Origin: Bacteroidia bacterium
GTDB lineage: Bacteria; Bacteroidota; Bacteroidia; B-17B0; Aurantibacillaceae
DNA length: 64,000 bases
Reading direction: 5' to 3'
Assembly: GCA_016787445.1 (NCBI GenBank)
Contig: JAEUTQ010000024.1
Location: 1-64,000, forward strand
The position numbers and the translations under genes were made by a program. Position 1 is the first letter of the stretch, and every line of letters begins with the position of its first letter. Of this stretch, positions 33,601 through 41,943 are shown piece after piece. The notes under the pieces were generated by a model that was not told where the DNA came from, did not search any database, and was given only the letters and a program-made list of their open reading frames with translations.

Positions 33601-33923
33601 GCGCCACCGTAAATAGTATTAAATGGTCCCGTTACCTGATTGGTTGCGTTAAAAGTAAGCGGCGTTCCGTTTAAAGTAACGTTTGTTGCAGGGGCATTGC
33701 CTAATCGTCCTGCAATTAAATAGGCACGTCTGATAGTACTTCCCGGAGCTATGTTTACAGTAATAACGCCTGTTATTGGTGCAGTTTGAGAATAAGCAGG
33801 AGAATATCCTGCGCCTGTTACGCCACCTAAAAATTGATCTTGGTAATAACTGGTTTGAGCCTTAGCAATATTGCAAATAGCAATGAGCATTACGAAACCA
33901 ATTAATCTTATTTGCTTGAACAT
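30618..33923 (-). CDS. Surface adhesin with Ig-like repeats, PKD domains and CHU_C (T9SS type B) domain
   Basis: A 1101-residue secreted protein. Signal peptide 1-22 (NIAKAQ). Residues 23-300 form a unique domain. Residues 300-880 hold about eight Ig-like repeats of about 75-80 residues with the motif N.GP.CEG....L.......Y.W.GP..F.S..QNP.I......G.Y.V.V....GC. Two PKD-like domains follow (GGCAPLCVTFNANSAATIATYNWNLGNG; VTFTDASHGAPIVAWNWYFMN). The type B sorting domain is FGIYVPNAFTPNGDGMNDVFQP... IFDRWGEKIFETNDFNEGWNG... LKGHVTLIK. The last 260 residues are paralogous to the protein at 42800. Probably cell-surface adhesion or gliding; ligand unknown. Confidence 0.93.
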   Translation of the reverse strand: MFKQIRLIGFVMLIAICNIAKAQTSYYQDQFLGGVTGAGYSPAYSQTAPITGVITVNIAPGSTIRRAYLIAGRLGNAPATNVTLNGTPLTFNATNQVTGPFNTIYGGASGVHVINVTTIVNPAVNVYNLALPTQASTSNRYQDFYLYISYDNPTLSSVATAIFLNNQNSANVMNWGTLTFTYPFNTLAGDIGYSFFGGYECSAADGERLIVNGTNLGTVWGQDINSGMCGGPVGSFYYRNNTLTALSDDNVNQAVNGPEALSNIVALVTNNSNTLTLSHQHANASATDNHPWGAIFAYGSCVNPTITAVASPTSVCPGSPVTLTAGGGATYTWSPGTATTAIANVTPTATTIYTVNAKNTAGCLGTQTVMVTVNPLPTVNVAATPSAICIGNSSSISASGASTYTWNPGALNGGTVTVSPAASTIYTVTGTSTAGCVGTNTLGVTVNPLPVVAPANNGPVCVGGVLNLSVGASTSYSWSGPNSFTSNLQNPSITNVTSAEGGVYTVSVTNANGCVNSNTTNVVISPLPVITPTNSGPYCEGATIQLSVGAASTYTWTGPNVFTSNLQNPTISGSQLVSAGVYSVTVANAGGCIASGTTAVTVNALPSPTATSNSPICETNALNFNGSGGTTYTWTIPGGFSSNQQNPGITVASVANSGVGSLTVADANGCINTVTFNVVVNSNPVVTVSNPTACAGQNINLIASGGSSYAWSGPLGYNSAVQNPVITGATAAMGGAYSVTVTTAAGCSNTAVSNAQVFALPDPQATSNGPICEGTQLSLGGNGGVTYQWTGPNGFSSSLQNPSFTANSANYTGNYNLTVSDANGCSSSTVIAVTVNPMPNASINSNVKGGCAPLCVTFNANSAATIATYNWNLGNGVTSSAAQPQTCFGTTGVYSVNLTVADAIGCSNSATYTVEVYPQPVADYNHAPIKPIINIDPEVTFTDASHGAPIVAWNWYFMNTAQYTSTQQSPTFVYTEPGLYAVALVVKSDKGCLDTIVKTIEVGEDFGIYVPNAFTPNGDGMNDVFQPKGFGIVNYQLQIFDRWGEKIFETNDFNEGWNGTRKSKNDVKYGIIMDGTYTWLINAKDVFGKAHELKGHVTLIK

Positions 33924-34088
33924 GGTAATTAATTTACAAGATTAAAAGTAGTCAATAAGCTGCCTAAAAGGCGTTTTTTCGCTCTTTAAAAGCTTATCCG
34001 GCTCATTTTCGCGGTAATTTCACTCAGTTTCGCTTAAAAGCGCTGAAAATTAGCCCATAAAAAGGCCTCATTATCAAGAATGAATAAA

Positions 34089-34718
34089 TTAAAGTAGATT
34101 GTTTTCCATGGCAAACTTCAATAAGCCTACCACAGATTTTGTGTTGGTTTTTCGGAAAATATTTTTGCGATGTGTCTCAACGGTTCTTTCGCTGATGAAA
34201 AGTTTTTCGGCAATTTGCGCATTACTGCATTCTTTAGCGATGAGTTGAATAATTTCCTTTTCACGCGCTGTTATATTGGGTTTATCCGGCCCTTCTTCAA
34301 TTGCTTTTTCGGCACGCTCCAATTCTTCTTTCACGGTTTGGCTGAAATATTCCTTTCCGCTTACAACCGTATTAATAGCATTTAAAACATCTTGTTTATC
34401 TGAATTTTTAAGAAGATAGCCTGAAGCGCCGGCACTAATCATATCGTTAATGTGACCCGCATCTCCAAACATGGATAGAGCAATGATTTTTGTATCGGGC
34501 AGAACACGCTTGATATTCTTTGCTAATTCAATGCCATTCATTTCCGGCATTTGAATATCGCTTAGTACGACTTGCGGTTTTAATTGTTTGATTTCATCGA
34601 ATGCCATCTGCGGATTGATGGATTTTCCCACCACTTTCAAGTTTGACTCACCACTTAACAATAAGCTAAGTCCGTCAACCAACATCCGATGATCATCAAC
34701 TATGTAAACAGTAACCAA
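34089..34718 (-). CDS. NarL/FixJ-family response regulator
   Basis: A 209-residue regulator. The receiver domain 1-120 has acidic pair D8 and D9, phosphoacceptor D54 (VVLSDIQMPEMNG), a Ser/Thr switch (ALSMFG) and a Lys (LLKNSDK). The LuxR-type helix-turn-helix is at 147-205 (NITAREKEIIQLIAKECSNAQIAEKLFISERTVETHRKNIFRKTNTKSVVGLLKFA). No histidine kinase is adjacent, so it is an orphan by position. Its stop is next to the small membrane-protein genes, which are upstream on the same strand with a six-base gap, so they may be co-transcribed. Confidence 0.94.
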   Translation of the reverse strand: MVTVYIVDDHRMLVDGLSLLLSGESNLKVVGKSINPQMAFDEIKQLKPQVVLSDIQMPEMNGIELAKNIKRVLPDTKIIALSMFGDAGHINDMISAGASGYLLKNSDKQDVLNAINTVVSGKEYFSQTVKEELERAEKAIEEGPDKPNITAREKEIIQLIAKECSNAQIAEKLFISERTVETHRKNIFRKTNTKSVVGLLKFAMENNLL

Positions 34719-34724
34719 GATAGA

Positions 34725-35276
34725 TTATTCGTCGTTCATGTGTTTTAAATTCAAGGCGTACATCACTATGAAGGCAATATCAAATACAAACATCAAAGCC
34801 ATCATAACAAGTCCTGCAGTTTTAGCCACACCGCCACCTGCTGCACCCATCATCGCCATGGCTTGTTTACCGCCAATAATTAATCCGATGTAAGGCAACA
34901 ACTCTCCTGCTAAATAAATATAAAAACCTTTTTTCTTCAATTTCCACATCATGAAAGCCCCCAAGAAAGAAAGTAAGATGTAAACAAAATTCAAGTAAGG
35001 AGCAATCTGAGTATAAACATCTTCTTGCATTAAAACCATTTGTTCTTCCATTTGATCCGCCATTTCAGGACTAACTGCACGCATTTGTTCAATGTTCTCC
35101 GCCATTCTTTCAGGTGTATTCATTACAATACTCCATAAACCGCCAATGAGAGACAAACCGCACATAACAAAAGTAAGTACACATAATACAGTTAAGAATT
35201 GCGGGCGTTTAGGCTCCATGTTCTCAATCGAGAAATTATTATCGATAGGTGTTTCCATGTTGATTTTTGTTTCCAT
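34725..35276 (-). CDS. Small polytopic membrane protein, unknown
   Basis: A 183-residue inner-membrane protein with four predicted helices (FLTVLCVLTFVMCGLSLIGGLWSIV, YLNFVYILLSFLGAFMMW, FYIYLAGELLPYIGLIIGG, AGLVMMALMFVFDIAFIVMYALNL). A Met/Glu-rich loop lies between helices 1 and 2 (MAENIEQMRAVSPEMADQMEEQMVLM). No family recognised. It lies between a terminator and the NarL-type regulator (six-base gap). Possible co-regulation with that regulator is inferred from spacing alone. Confidence 0.7.
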   Translation of the reverse strand: METKINMETPIDNNFSIENMEPKRPQFLTVLCVLTFVMCGLSLIGGLWSIVMNTPERMAENIEQMRAVSPEMADQMEEQMVLMQEDVYTQIAPYLNFVYILLSFLGAFMMWKLKKKGFYIYLAGELLPYIGLIIGGKQAMAMMGAAGGGVAKTAGLVMMALMFVFDIAFIVMYALNLKHMNDE

Positions 35277-35282
35277 AAAAAT

Positions 35283-35311
35283 AAAAAAAGCCGCTAAACA
35301 CTTAGCGACTT
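35283..35311 (-). terminator. Terminator of the DUF4190-like gene
   Basis: In minus-strand RNA GTCGCTAA-GTGT-TTAGCGGC (one G-U pair) is followed by seven Ts. It lies after the stop at 35337 and just before the ATG of the next gene at 35276. Confidence 0.8.
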
Positions 35312-35336
35312 CTTTATAAAAGGTTGTTAACCGTTA

Positions 35337-35729
35337 TTAGTGGGATTGTAATGAATCAGCAACCGCTTCGATAGCTTCATTTTTTGCGCTATCTAAAGCT
35401 GCTTTCATTTCAGTTGCAAATTCTTGTCCGATACCTTCTAAAGCTTTAACAGCTTCTGCAACTTGATAAACACGGTAGAATGATAATGCAGTAGCTACTA
35501 CACCTAAAATAATACCTGCCATCATCATACCTTTGTTTGGATTGTTACCGTTTTTAGCCATAACAAATCCAACGATACTTAATACTAAGCCTACAACAGC
35601 TAACCACCATGCGCCTGCACCTAATAGAGGAATAATAGCCCAAATTACGGCTACGATACCGATAACCATACCGGCTACGCCTAATCCTTTACCTTTTGTT
35701 GATGTTGCTGTGTTGTTTGTTTCTTCCAT
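35337..35729 (-). CDS. DUF4190-like small membrane protein
   Basis: A 130-residue protein with three helices typical of DUF4190-like proteins (GLGVAGMVIGIVAVIWAIIPLLGAG, WWLAVVGLVLSIVGFVMA, MMMAGIILGVVATALSFY). A short N-terminal Thr/Asn-rich tail precedes them and an amphipathic helix closes the protein (VKALEGIGQEFATEMKAALDSAKNEAIEAVADSL). Function unknown. It is followed by its own terminator. Confidence 0.75.
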   Translation of the reverse strand: MEETNNTATSTKGKGLGVAGMVIGIVAVIWAIIPLLGAGAWWLAVVGLVLSIVGFVMAKNGNNPNKGMMMAGIILGVVATALSFYRVYQVAEAVKALEGIGQEFATEMKAALDSAKNEAIEAVADSLQSH

Positions 35730-35825
35730 TTTAATTTTTTTTAATGATTAATAATATTCAAAAAAAAGGCATTTTTTTTGATTGACCAAGCTTATTACTT
35801 ATAGTTTATTAACATCGCGTTTTTA

Positions 35826-36182
35826 TTAAGCTGCTGGTGCATCTTCAATTTTCTTGTAAACCGAATCGTCAAATGCAAGAATTGCCCAGAAAACAATGCT
35901 TAGAAACAATAATCCAACTGTAAATCCTGCTCCCTTACCAAAGGATAAAGAAATACGATGAAGCATCATTATCGCAAACACAATATTTGCAATCGGAATT
36001 AAGAACATGAAAATCCACCACCAAGGTTTATTGGCGATTTTAAGTAAAATAAGAATGTTGTAAATCGGAACGATACACGCCCAACCGGGTTGCCCCGCTT
36101 TTTCAAACACTTTCCATTGTGAAATAATGACAAAAGCAATAATGCCCAGCCATAAAATGATGAAAACAATTAATCCTGCCAT
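35826..36182 (-). CDS. DUF5684-type small membrane protein
   Basis: A 118-residue protein starting MAGLIVFIILWLGIIAFVII (ATG 36182 chosen over a TTG nine codons upstream). It matches the DUF5684 pattern: WKVFEKAGQPGWACIVPIYNILILLKIANKPWWWIFMFLIPIANIVFAIMMLHRISLSFGKGAGFTVGLLFLSIVFWAILAF. Four membrane helices with the conserved AGQPGW and KPWWW. Such genes often lie near signal peptidase genes, but none is here. Role unknown. Confidence 0.88.
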   Translation of the reverse strand: MAGLIVFIILWLGIIAFVIISQWKVFEKAGQPGWACIVPIYNILILLKIANKPWWWIFMFLIPIANIVFAIMMLHRISLSFGKGAGFTVGLLFLSIVFWAILAFDDSVYKKIEDAPAA

Positions 36183-36242
36183 GTTATTTGATTTTATAGG
36201 TTTATACAACTAAATAAAATCATTTTGGCAAGAAAACAAAAT

Positions 36243-37967
36243 TTAATTTTCAATACCCAACCACTTTTTATAATTGATCTCCTGTTGCAAGGTTCGCTTA
36301 CTTAAAGCTGCAATTTTGTACTGATTAAAATAAGTAGAAGCACCACTCTTCATTTGAACAGTCTTTAGTCTGCCTTGTGAAGAAATGGTTAAGTTAATTT
36401 CATTCCCCTTAAAATAATTTAACCAATTGTTTAAATCGTTTTTGATTACAAAACCATTCACAGCTATAATATCATCGCTGGCTGATAAACCCGATTTCCA
36501 GGCTGGAGAATAAGGAGCAATTAAAGACACCTTTGTAACTCCGGGCTGCTCCACTACTTTAAAACCAAAAGTATTTTCATTGGTTAATACGCTTGGTAGT
36601 TTCTGCATTTCTATTCCCACGTAATTAAAACATTCATTTAAAACAGGCTCGAAATCTGAAGTTCCATAAACATAATTATCAAATATTTCCTGCAACGAAA
36701 CGCCGGCTGCTTCATTGCACAAACCGATTATATCCTTTTCAGTGTAACCGATTCCCTTTTTACCAAAATCATTATACAACTTCCGGCACACATCTTTTAA
36801 TGAGTTTTTATTTTGAGTATGCTTTAATATGGAAACATCTAATATAAACGCTACTAAATTCCCTTCATCGTATATCGATGTTTTACGGTAAGGTGCGCCT
36901 GGCACATAACCATCCAGCCAAGTCTCCCAACTACTTTGCGCTACCGACAAATTAAATCGTCCGTAATTATGAAAGTGCTTCATTAAGCGTTCTTCCAACG
37001 TTTCAAAATATTGCTGGTCATTAAACACATTGGATGCTCTCAACATCACATCCCCATAATAAGTTGTGAAACCTTCGTAAACGTAACCGGTCCTTGCATA
37101 ATTTTCCTTTGTAAAATCATACGGCATCATTTCAGCGGGACGAATATTTTTCACATTCCATGTATGAAATAGTTCATGTGAACTAACACCTAACAAATCT
37201 TCATACGTTTTGCCATTGTTTAAATCGTAAGCCGGACCTAAAACTATCATAGTGCTTTTCTCATGCTCCACACCGTGATAATATTTATTCGGTAACACTT
37301 GAAATAAAAAATGATATTCGTTTACCGGAAAGCCGCCAAAAAAATCGATTTGCTTTTTAGTAAACGCGCTGAAGTGCGTTTTAATTTTTGTAAAGTCAGG
37401 TTTACATTCACCATTAAAATGTAAATAGAACTTAATTCCATTTACTTCATACACATCACTTTTAATATTTGCTGAAGCAATAAATGGAGAATCGGCCAGT
37501 TCATTAAAATTTGTTGCCGTTAAGGTTTTACCTTCCACAGGCATCGAACAAGCAATTTTATAATCATCCGGAATTTCAAGCGTTACTTCATGCTTTTCAT
37601 TCATGCGATCCGGAACATACATACACACATGCACAGGATTCACATAGATTTGTGTTTCATCTGCAAAGCAAGCACCTGCATTCATTTCAAAAGCGAAATA
37701 CGAGTAAGTTACCTTTACTGCATTTGCACCATCCGTTTTAATTTGCCATTTATCCTTATTAAGTTTTGAATAGGATAAAGTATTTCCATTGGCATCAAAT
37801 GCATCAACACGCTTTATATTCTTAGCGAAATTCCCTAACTCATAGCGACCGGGTCGCCATGCCGGAAGTTGTAACTCTAAAAATTCAGTATTAATGTTAT
37901 CTATTTCCAGATCCACATAAATGTAATGCGCGGCCGGATTTTTGAGATATAATTTATATTTTATCAT
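36243..37967 (-). CDS. M61 family metallopeptidase with PDZ domain
   Basis: A 574-residue predicted zinc aminopeptidase (glycyl-aminopeptidase type). The N-terminal M61 domain has LPAWRPGRYELGNFAKNI. The catalytic domain has H264-E-L-F-H268 (SSHELFHTWNVKNIRP) and the third ligand E298 in YVYEGFTTYYGD. The C-terminal PDZ domain is APYSPAWKSGLSASDDIIAVNGFVIKN. The start was set at MIKYKLYLKNPAAHYIYV, typical for the family. Upstream in-frame codons (ATG at 37985, TTG at 38021) are possible, and the TTG would overlap the divergent gene. No signal peptide, so probably cytosolic. Confidence 0.92.
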   Translation of the reverse strand: MIKYKLYLKNPAAHYIYVDLEIDNINTEFLELQLPAWRPGRYELGNFAKNIKRVDAFDANGNTLSYSKLNKDKWQIKTDGANAVKVTYSYFAFEMNAGACFADETQIYVNPVHVCMYVPDRMNEKHEVTLEIPDDYKIACSMPVEGKTLTATNFNELADSPFIASANIKSDVYEVNGIKFYLHFNGECKPDFTKIKTHFSAFTKKQIDFFGGFPVNEYHFLFQVLPNKYYHGVEHEKSTMIVLGPAYDLNNGKTYEDLLGVSSHELFHTWNVKNIRPAEMMPYDFTKENYARTGYVYEGFTTYYGDVMLRASNVFNDQQYFETLEERLMKHFHNYGRFNLSVAQSSWETWLDGYVPGAPYRKTSIYDEGNLVAFILDVSILKHTQNKNSLKDVCRKLYNDFGKKGIGYTEKDIIGLCNEAAGVSLQEIFDNYVYGTSDFEPVLNECFNYVGIEMQKLPSVLTNENTFGFKVVEQPGVTKVSLIAPYSPAWKSGLSASDDIIAVNGFVIKNDLNNWLNYFKGNEINLTISSQGRLKTVQMKSGASTYFNQYKIAALSKRTLQQEINYKKWLGIEN

Positions 37968-38008
37968 GCGAGGATTATCTGCCATAAAATTATAAATTTG
38001 ATGAGGAT

Positions 38009-39100
38009 ATGCTAAGGTCAATTTTTCTTTTTCTTACCATTTCATTAACAGCACTGGGGCAAGACCCTGATACCTTATTATTCAGTTTACTCAAGCTGGA
38101 AAACGACACCGAAAAAGTTAACCAACTCTATAAACAAGGATTTTCATTGCGTAATACCAATCCGCAACTCGCCTATTTGTATGCGAAACACTCAGAAAAG
38201 GAAGCATTAGAATGCGGCTCACAAAAACATTTAGCTAAAAGTTATAATTTATTAGGAATCTTGTATTACAAAAAAGGCCAATACAAAACGTCGGTTAATT
38301 ATCATAGACATGCCTTGCAATTAAGAACGGATATAAACGATGTACTTGGAATTGCGCAAAGCCAACAGAATTTAGGTAATGTGTATTCGGAGATAAAAAT
38401 GATGGATAAAGCAGAGAAGGCTTATCTCGGCGCCATGAATGCTTATTATAAAATTGGATTAACTGAAAAAGCGCAAGAGTGTTTAAACAATATGGGCGTT
38501 ATCAAACATGCATTAAAAGAATACGATGCCGCCATTGAAAATTACAAAATGGCACTTACCATGTGTAATAAAAATGACTATGATGCTCAGGCACGGTATA
38601 TGAGCAACATGGGCGAAGCCTATCTTGGTAAACACGATACCCTCAAAGCCATTGCGTTAAATACCGACGCGCTTAAACTTCGTAGGATGTGTGAAAATGA
38701 TATGGAGGCCGGTGATAATTATGTAAATCTCGCAGGAATATTTATTGTAACGAAGGATTTTGACAAGGCCAAACGGTATTTACAAATTGCCGACAGCATT
38801 GCTAATCTTTATGATTACTTTGATTTGAAACTTAATGTATATAAAATTTCTGCTTTTTATCATGAAGCCGCTGGTAATGCCAAAGAAGGATTTGAATTAC
38901 TGGAAAACTATTATCACAAACGCGACAGTTTATTAGCTGCGCAACAAATGGCCACCTTACAATATGATTTTGAAGAGAATTTTTCGGAACCAATTAAAGT
39001 AAAAGCTTCTTTAAAAGACATTTCCAATAAATGGATGGCGATACTTTTAGTATTAATCCTTACCTTCATATCCTACTCTCTTTTTAAGAACAAACGATGA
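38009..39100 (+). CDS. TPR-repeat protein with signal peptide and C-terminal membrane helix
   Basis: A 363-residue protein. The signal peptide is MLRSIFLFLTISLTALGQ. About six TPR units follow (KHLAKSYNLLGILYYKKGQYKTSVNYHRHAL, GIAQSQQNLGNVYSEIKMMDKAEKAYLGAM, KAQECLNNMGVIKHALKEYDAAIENYKMAL, and so on), with a C-terminal helix (KWMAILLVLILTFISYSLF). This is the sensor layout of Bacteroidota TPR-type histidine kinases or regulators, but without an output domain, so it may be a truncated relative. Its stop overlaps the start of the SUI1-like gene (ATGA). Confidence 0.85.
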   Translation: MLRSIFLFLTISLTALGQDPDTLLFSLLKLENDTEKVNQLYKQGFSLRNTNPQLAYLYAKHSEKEALECGSQKHLAKSYNLLGILYYKKGQYKTSVNYHRHALQLRTDINDVLGIAQSQQNLGNVYSEIKMMDKAEKAYLGAMNAYYKIGLTEKAQECLNNMGVIKHALKEYDAAIENYKMALTMCNKNDYDAQARYMSNMGEAYLGKHDTLKAIALNTDALKLRRMCENDMEAGDNYVNLAGIFIVTKDFDKAKRYLQIADSIANLYDYFDLKLNVYKISAFYHEAAGNAKEGFELLENYYHKRDSLLAAQQMATLQYDFEENFSEPIKVKASLKDISNKWMAILLVLILTFISYSLFKNKR

Positions 39101-39438
39101 GCAAGAAAGATAAAAACCGCGTTAATGTTGTTTACTCGACCAACCCGAATTTTAATTACGAGTCGGAGAGCAATGAACAACATGAAACGTTGCCGCCTGC
39201 GCAACAAAACTTAAAAGTATACCTCGACAGATTAGGTGGTGGAAAATTATTAAGCCGTGTATCAGGATTTGTGGGCACCGAAAATGATTTAAATGATCTG
39301 GCAAAACTTTTAAAACAAAAATGTGGTGTTGGCGGGAATTCAAAAGACGGAGAAATTCTCATACAAGGAGATAACAGAGATAAAATAATTACCCTCTTAA
39401 CCAAAGAAGGATATAAAATAAAAAAAGCCGGAGGATAA
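39097..39438 (+). CDS. SUI1/eIF1-like translation initiation factor (YciH family)
   Basis: A 113-residue cytosolic protein. The SUI1 domain is at residues 30-110: QNLKVYLDRLGGGKLLSRVSGFVGTENDLNDLAKLLKQKCGVGGNSKDGEILIQGDNRDKIITLLTKEGYKIKKAGG. The GVGG..K.GEI.IQGD..D signature is complete. Bacterial YciH homologues can influence start-codon fidelity in vitro. The four-base overlap (ATGA) with the TPR gene implies translational coupling. Confidence 0.93.
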   Translation: MSKKDKNRVNVVYSTNPNFNYESESNEQHETLPPAQQNLKVYLDRLGGGKLLSRVSGFVGTENDLNDLAKLLKQKCGVGGNSKDGEILIQGDNRDKIITLLTKEGYKIKKAGG

Positions 39439-39453
39439 CCTTCGGCTTTTTGT
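39421..39453 (+). terminator. Terminator overlapping the SUI1-like stop
   Basis: AAAAAGCCG...CGGCTTTTT, about 13 bp including an inner GAGG/CCTT, with the loop at the stop codon. The T-run follows. Confidence 0.85.
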
Positions 39454-39474
39454 TTAATTAATTTATCACACTTT

Positions 39475-40230
39475 TTAGTCTAGTGAAATCTTTTTCACTT
39501 GTGTATGCTTTCCTTGAAGAATCTTTACAAAGTAAATACCCTTAGCATTACTGCTAATGTCGATTGGTTTATTATACTCCCCTTGAAAATTTGGTAATCT
39601 CTCGCTATAAACTTGTTTGCCTTGCATGTCATAAACTGTAATTTCTGCATCACCTTTATTCTTAAGGGTAAAGTTTAAATTAAACTTTCCGTTATTTGGA
39701 TTCGGATACAACTTCATTTCTTCCATTTCAAGTTTTTTATCTGAACTACTTCCTAATCGCTTTAACTCTTCATCACTGGCATCAGTTATATCGAGCTTTA
39801 CCATTACGATCTTAGTATAATGCTTTTCAGATTTCGTCTCATTGCCTGATTCTGAATCATGAATTACCATCACCTTTTTCATTTCCTTTCCATTCGCATC
39901 AACACCTGCTTCCTTAAGCGCCTTCTCAATCTCAGCGTTAATTTCGCTCTCGGTCATCATCTTTGTTTCTGGACCTACCTCATCAATTGTTACAATTTTC
40001 ATCACCTTTCCGTTTTCTGAGTTTACTTCGTTTATTTTGATGTTTCCATCCTTATCGCTCCATTTAAACTCTTCCGGATTACTGGTGGTAAAAGTAGTGT
40101 CAGTCACTTTCTCTACCCCATTAATGTTTTCAACCTTCTTAATTCGAATTGTTGCTTCCTTCTTTTCCGTTTGCGCATTAAGTGCCACACCTGTTAGCAT
40201 CAATAATGCTGTTACCACTGATTTTTTCAT
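39475..40230 (-). CDS. Secreted protein with T9SS type A sorting domain
   Basis: A 251-residue protein. ATG at 40230 gives the signal peptide MKKSVVTALLMLTGVALNAQ; 17 further codons are open upstream, but the signal peptide would then be internal. The middle part is charged and beta-rich without a recognised domain (KKEATIRIKKVENINGVEKVTDTTFTTSNPEEF... NAEIEKALKEAGVDANGKEMKKVMVI). The C-terminus is a type A sorting domain: MKLYPNPNNGKFNLNFTLKNKGDAEITVYDMQGKQVYSERL... GIYFVKILQGKHTQVKKISLD. Divergent from the histidine kinase; it might be its target, which is only inferred. Confidence 0.85.
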   Translation of the reverse strand: MKKSVVTALLMLTGVALNAQTEKKEATIRIKKVENINGVEKVTDTTFTTSNPEEFKWSDKDGNIKINEVNSENGKVMKIVTIDEVGPETKMMTESEINAEIEKALKEAGVDANGKEMKKVMVIHDSESGNETKSEKHYTKIVMVKLDITDASDEELKRLGSSSDKKLEMEEMKLYPNPNNGKFNLNFTLKNKGDAEITVYDMQGKQVYSERLPNFQGEYNKPIDISSNAKGIYFVKILQGKHTQVKKISLD

Positions 40231-40371
40231 AATTATATTTTTTAATTGATTTTCATGAAACAAAACTACCGCTACCATCAAGGCTGATCCGTTAAGGCGC
40301 GGTTAAACAGTGTTAAAGAAAGGTTAAAGTTGGCGGGAATGTGTTAAAGCCTCCCTAAATTTACCCATCGT

Positions 40372-41943
40372 ATGTCGGCACCGAAAAGATATATACCAAT
40401 TTTAATAGCAATTGCCATGTTTGGTTTAATTGCATTACAGGCTATATGGCTTTTTAATGTGTATCAATTCAAATCGCAAGAGTTAACCGACAAAACACGA
40501 GATGCTATTTTACAAACCATAAAACGATTGCAAAAAGAGGAAGACTCTAAATTAATTTTACAAAATATTGATTCGCTTCTGGTAACAGATAATATTATTG
40601 GCTCCGATACAAAATCGGATATGCGGGTGATTGTTTCCAACATTAAAAACAAAATAAAAATTGATACACTAAAATGGGAAGGTCATTCGGGAATCGACAA
40701 AAAAATAAAAATTGTATCGGATAGTGTGCGATCTACTACCATAATTAAAACCGGTAATGGTGATACCAACAAAGTCATTATCCATTCTGAATCCATCAGT
40801 TTCAATCACACTAAAAATAAGGCTAAGGAACTCGAAACACTTTTTCTTAAAATGGCTTTACGAAGCAGTGACCAGTCGCGCACGGTGCAAGAACGGATTA
40901 ACTTCAAACAAGTAAAACAATTTGTTAACGAGGAATTATTAAAACGCGGCATTCATCTTCAACCAAGTATATACATTTCATCGCGACTTACCGATACAAG
41001 CAAAGTAAAATTATTCTTCTCTAATCATAGCACTGAAAAACAAAATTTTTACAATAAGAGCTTTGTGAGTTTGCCTTTATACCCCTACGAGCCGGAAAGT
41101 AAAAATATTGTTTTGGAAGTTGGATTTGCATCCACCTTAAGCTTTGTTATTAAACAAATGGCAGGCTTATTGGTACTCTCTTTATTTATTACACTTTTAA
41201 TCGCCTATGTGATGATTTACACATTCAGACGAATGCTTAGTCAGGAAAAATTGAATAAAATTAAAAATGATTTTGTGAATAACATGACGCATGAATTAAA
41301 AACACCCATTGCTACCATGTCACTTGCGTTGGATGCTATTAGCAATAAAGCCATAAAGAATGATGAGCAGAAATTCGAAAACTATACACGTATATTAAAA
41401 GAAGAAAATAAAAAACTAAACAATCATGTAGAACAGGTGCTTCAGCTTGCGCTATTAGAATCAGGAAAGCTCGCTCTAAATAAACTAGCGGTTGACTTGA
41501 ACCTCTTGATTAAAAAAAGTATTCAAACGCATCAATTACAAATTGAAGAGAAAAAAGCAAAAGTAATGTATGAGGGTGAGGAGAATGCTATAGTTAATGC
41601 GGATGAATTTCATATGCAAAATCTGTTTAATAATATTATTGACAATGCTTTGAAATATTCAGCCAACGAATGCGTTGTGAAAATAAAACTTCAAAAGCGA
41701 GATAATTCAGTAATCATTTCAATTGCCGATAATGGCCCCGGAATAGATACGCATTTACATGAAAAGATATTTGAAAAATTCTTCCGTGTGCAAGGCGGCA
41801 ATTTACATGATGTAAAAGGCTTTGGCATCGGCTTAAGTTATGTAAAGTCGGTAATTGAAGCGCATAATGGCAGCATTACTTTAAAAAGCGATATTGGAAA
41901 AGGCTCTGAATTTATAATTAACTTTCCTTTACATGGGGTATAA
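40372..41943 (+). CDS. Two-component sensor histidine kinase
   Basis: A 523-residue inner-membrane kinase. Helices at about 7-30 and 263-285 bracket a periplasmic sensor domain of about 230 residues. The dimerisation box has phospho-acceptor H307 (NMTHELKTPIA). The ATPase domain has the N box (NNIIDNALKYSANECVV), G1 (IADNGPGID), F (EKIFEKFFRVQ) and G2 (GFGIGLSYVKS). No HAMP domain is evident. Its stop overlaps the response regulator start by 11 bases (ATG at 41933), marking a tightly coupled pair of the Bacteroidota RprX/RprY type. Signal unknown. Confidence 0.95.
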   Translation: MSAPKRYIPILIAIAMFGLIALQAIWLFNVYQFKSQELTDKTRDAILQTIKRLQKEEDSKLILQNIDSLLVTDNIIGSDTKSDMRVIVSNIKNKIKIDTLKWEGHSGIDKKIKIVSDSVRSTTIIKTGNGDTNKVIIHSESISFNHTKNKAKELETLFLKMALRSSDQSRTVQERINFKQVKQFVNEELLKRGIHLQPSIYISSRLTDTSKVKLFFSNHSTEKQNFYNKSFVSLPLYPYEPESKNIVLEVGFASTLSFVIKQMAGLLVLSLFITLLIAYVMIYTFRRMLSQEKLNKIKNDFVNNMTHELKTPIATMSLALDAISNKAIKNDEQKFENYTRILKEENKKLNNHVEQVLQLALLESGKLALNKLAVDLNLLIKKSIQTHQLQIEEKKAKVMYEGEENAIVNADEFHMQNLFNNIIDNALKYSANECVVKIKLQKRDNSVIISIADNGPGIDTHLHEKIFEKFFRVQGGNLHDVKGFGIGLSYVKSVIEAHNGSITLKSDIGKGSEFIINFPLHGV

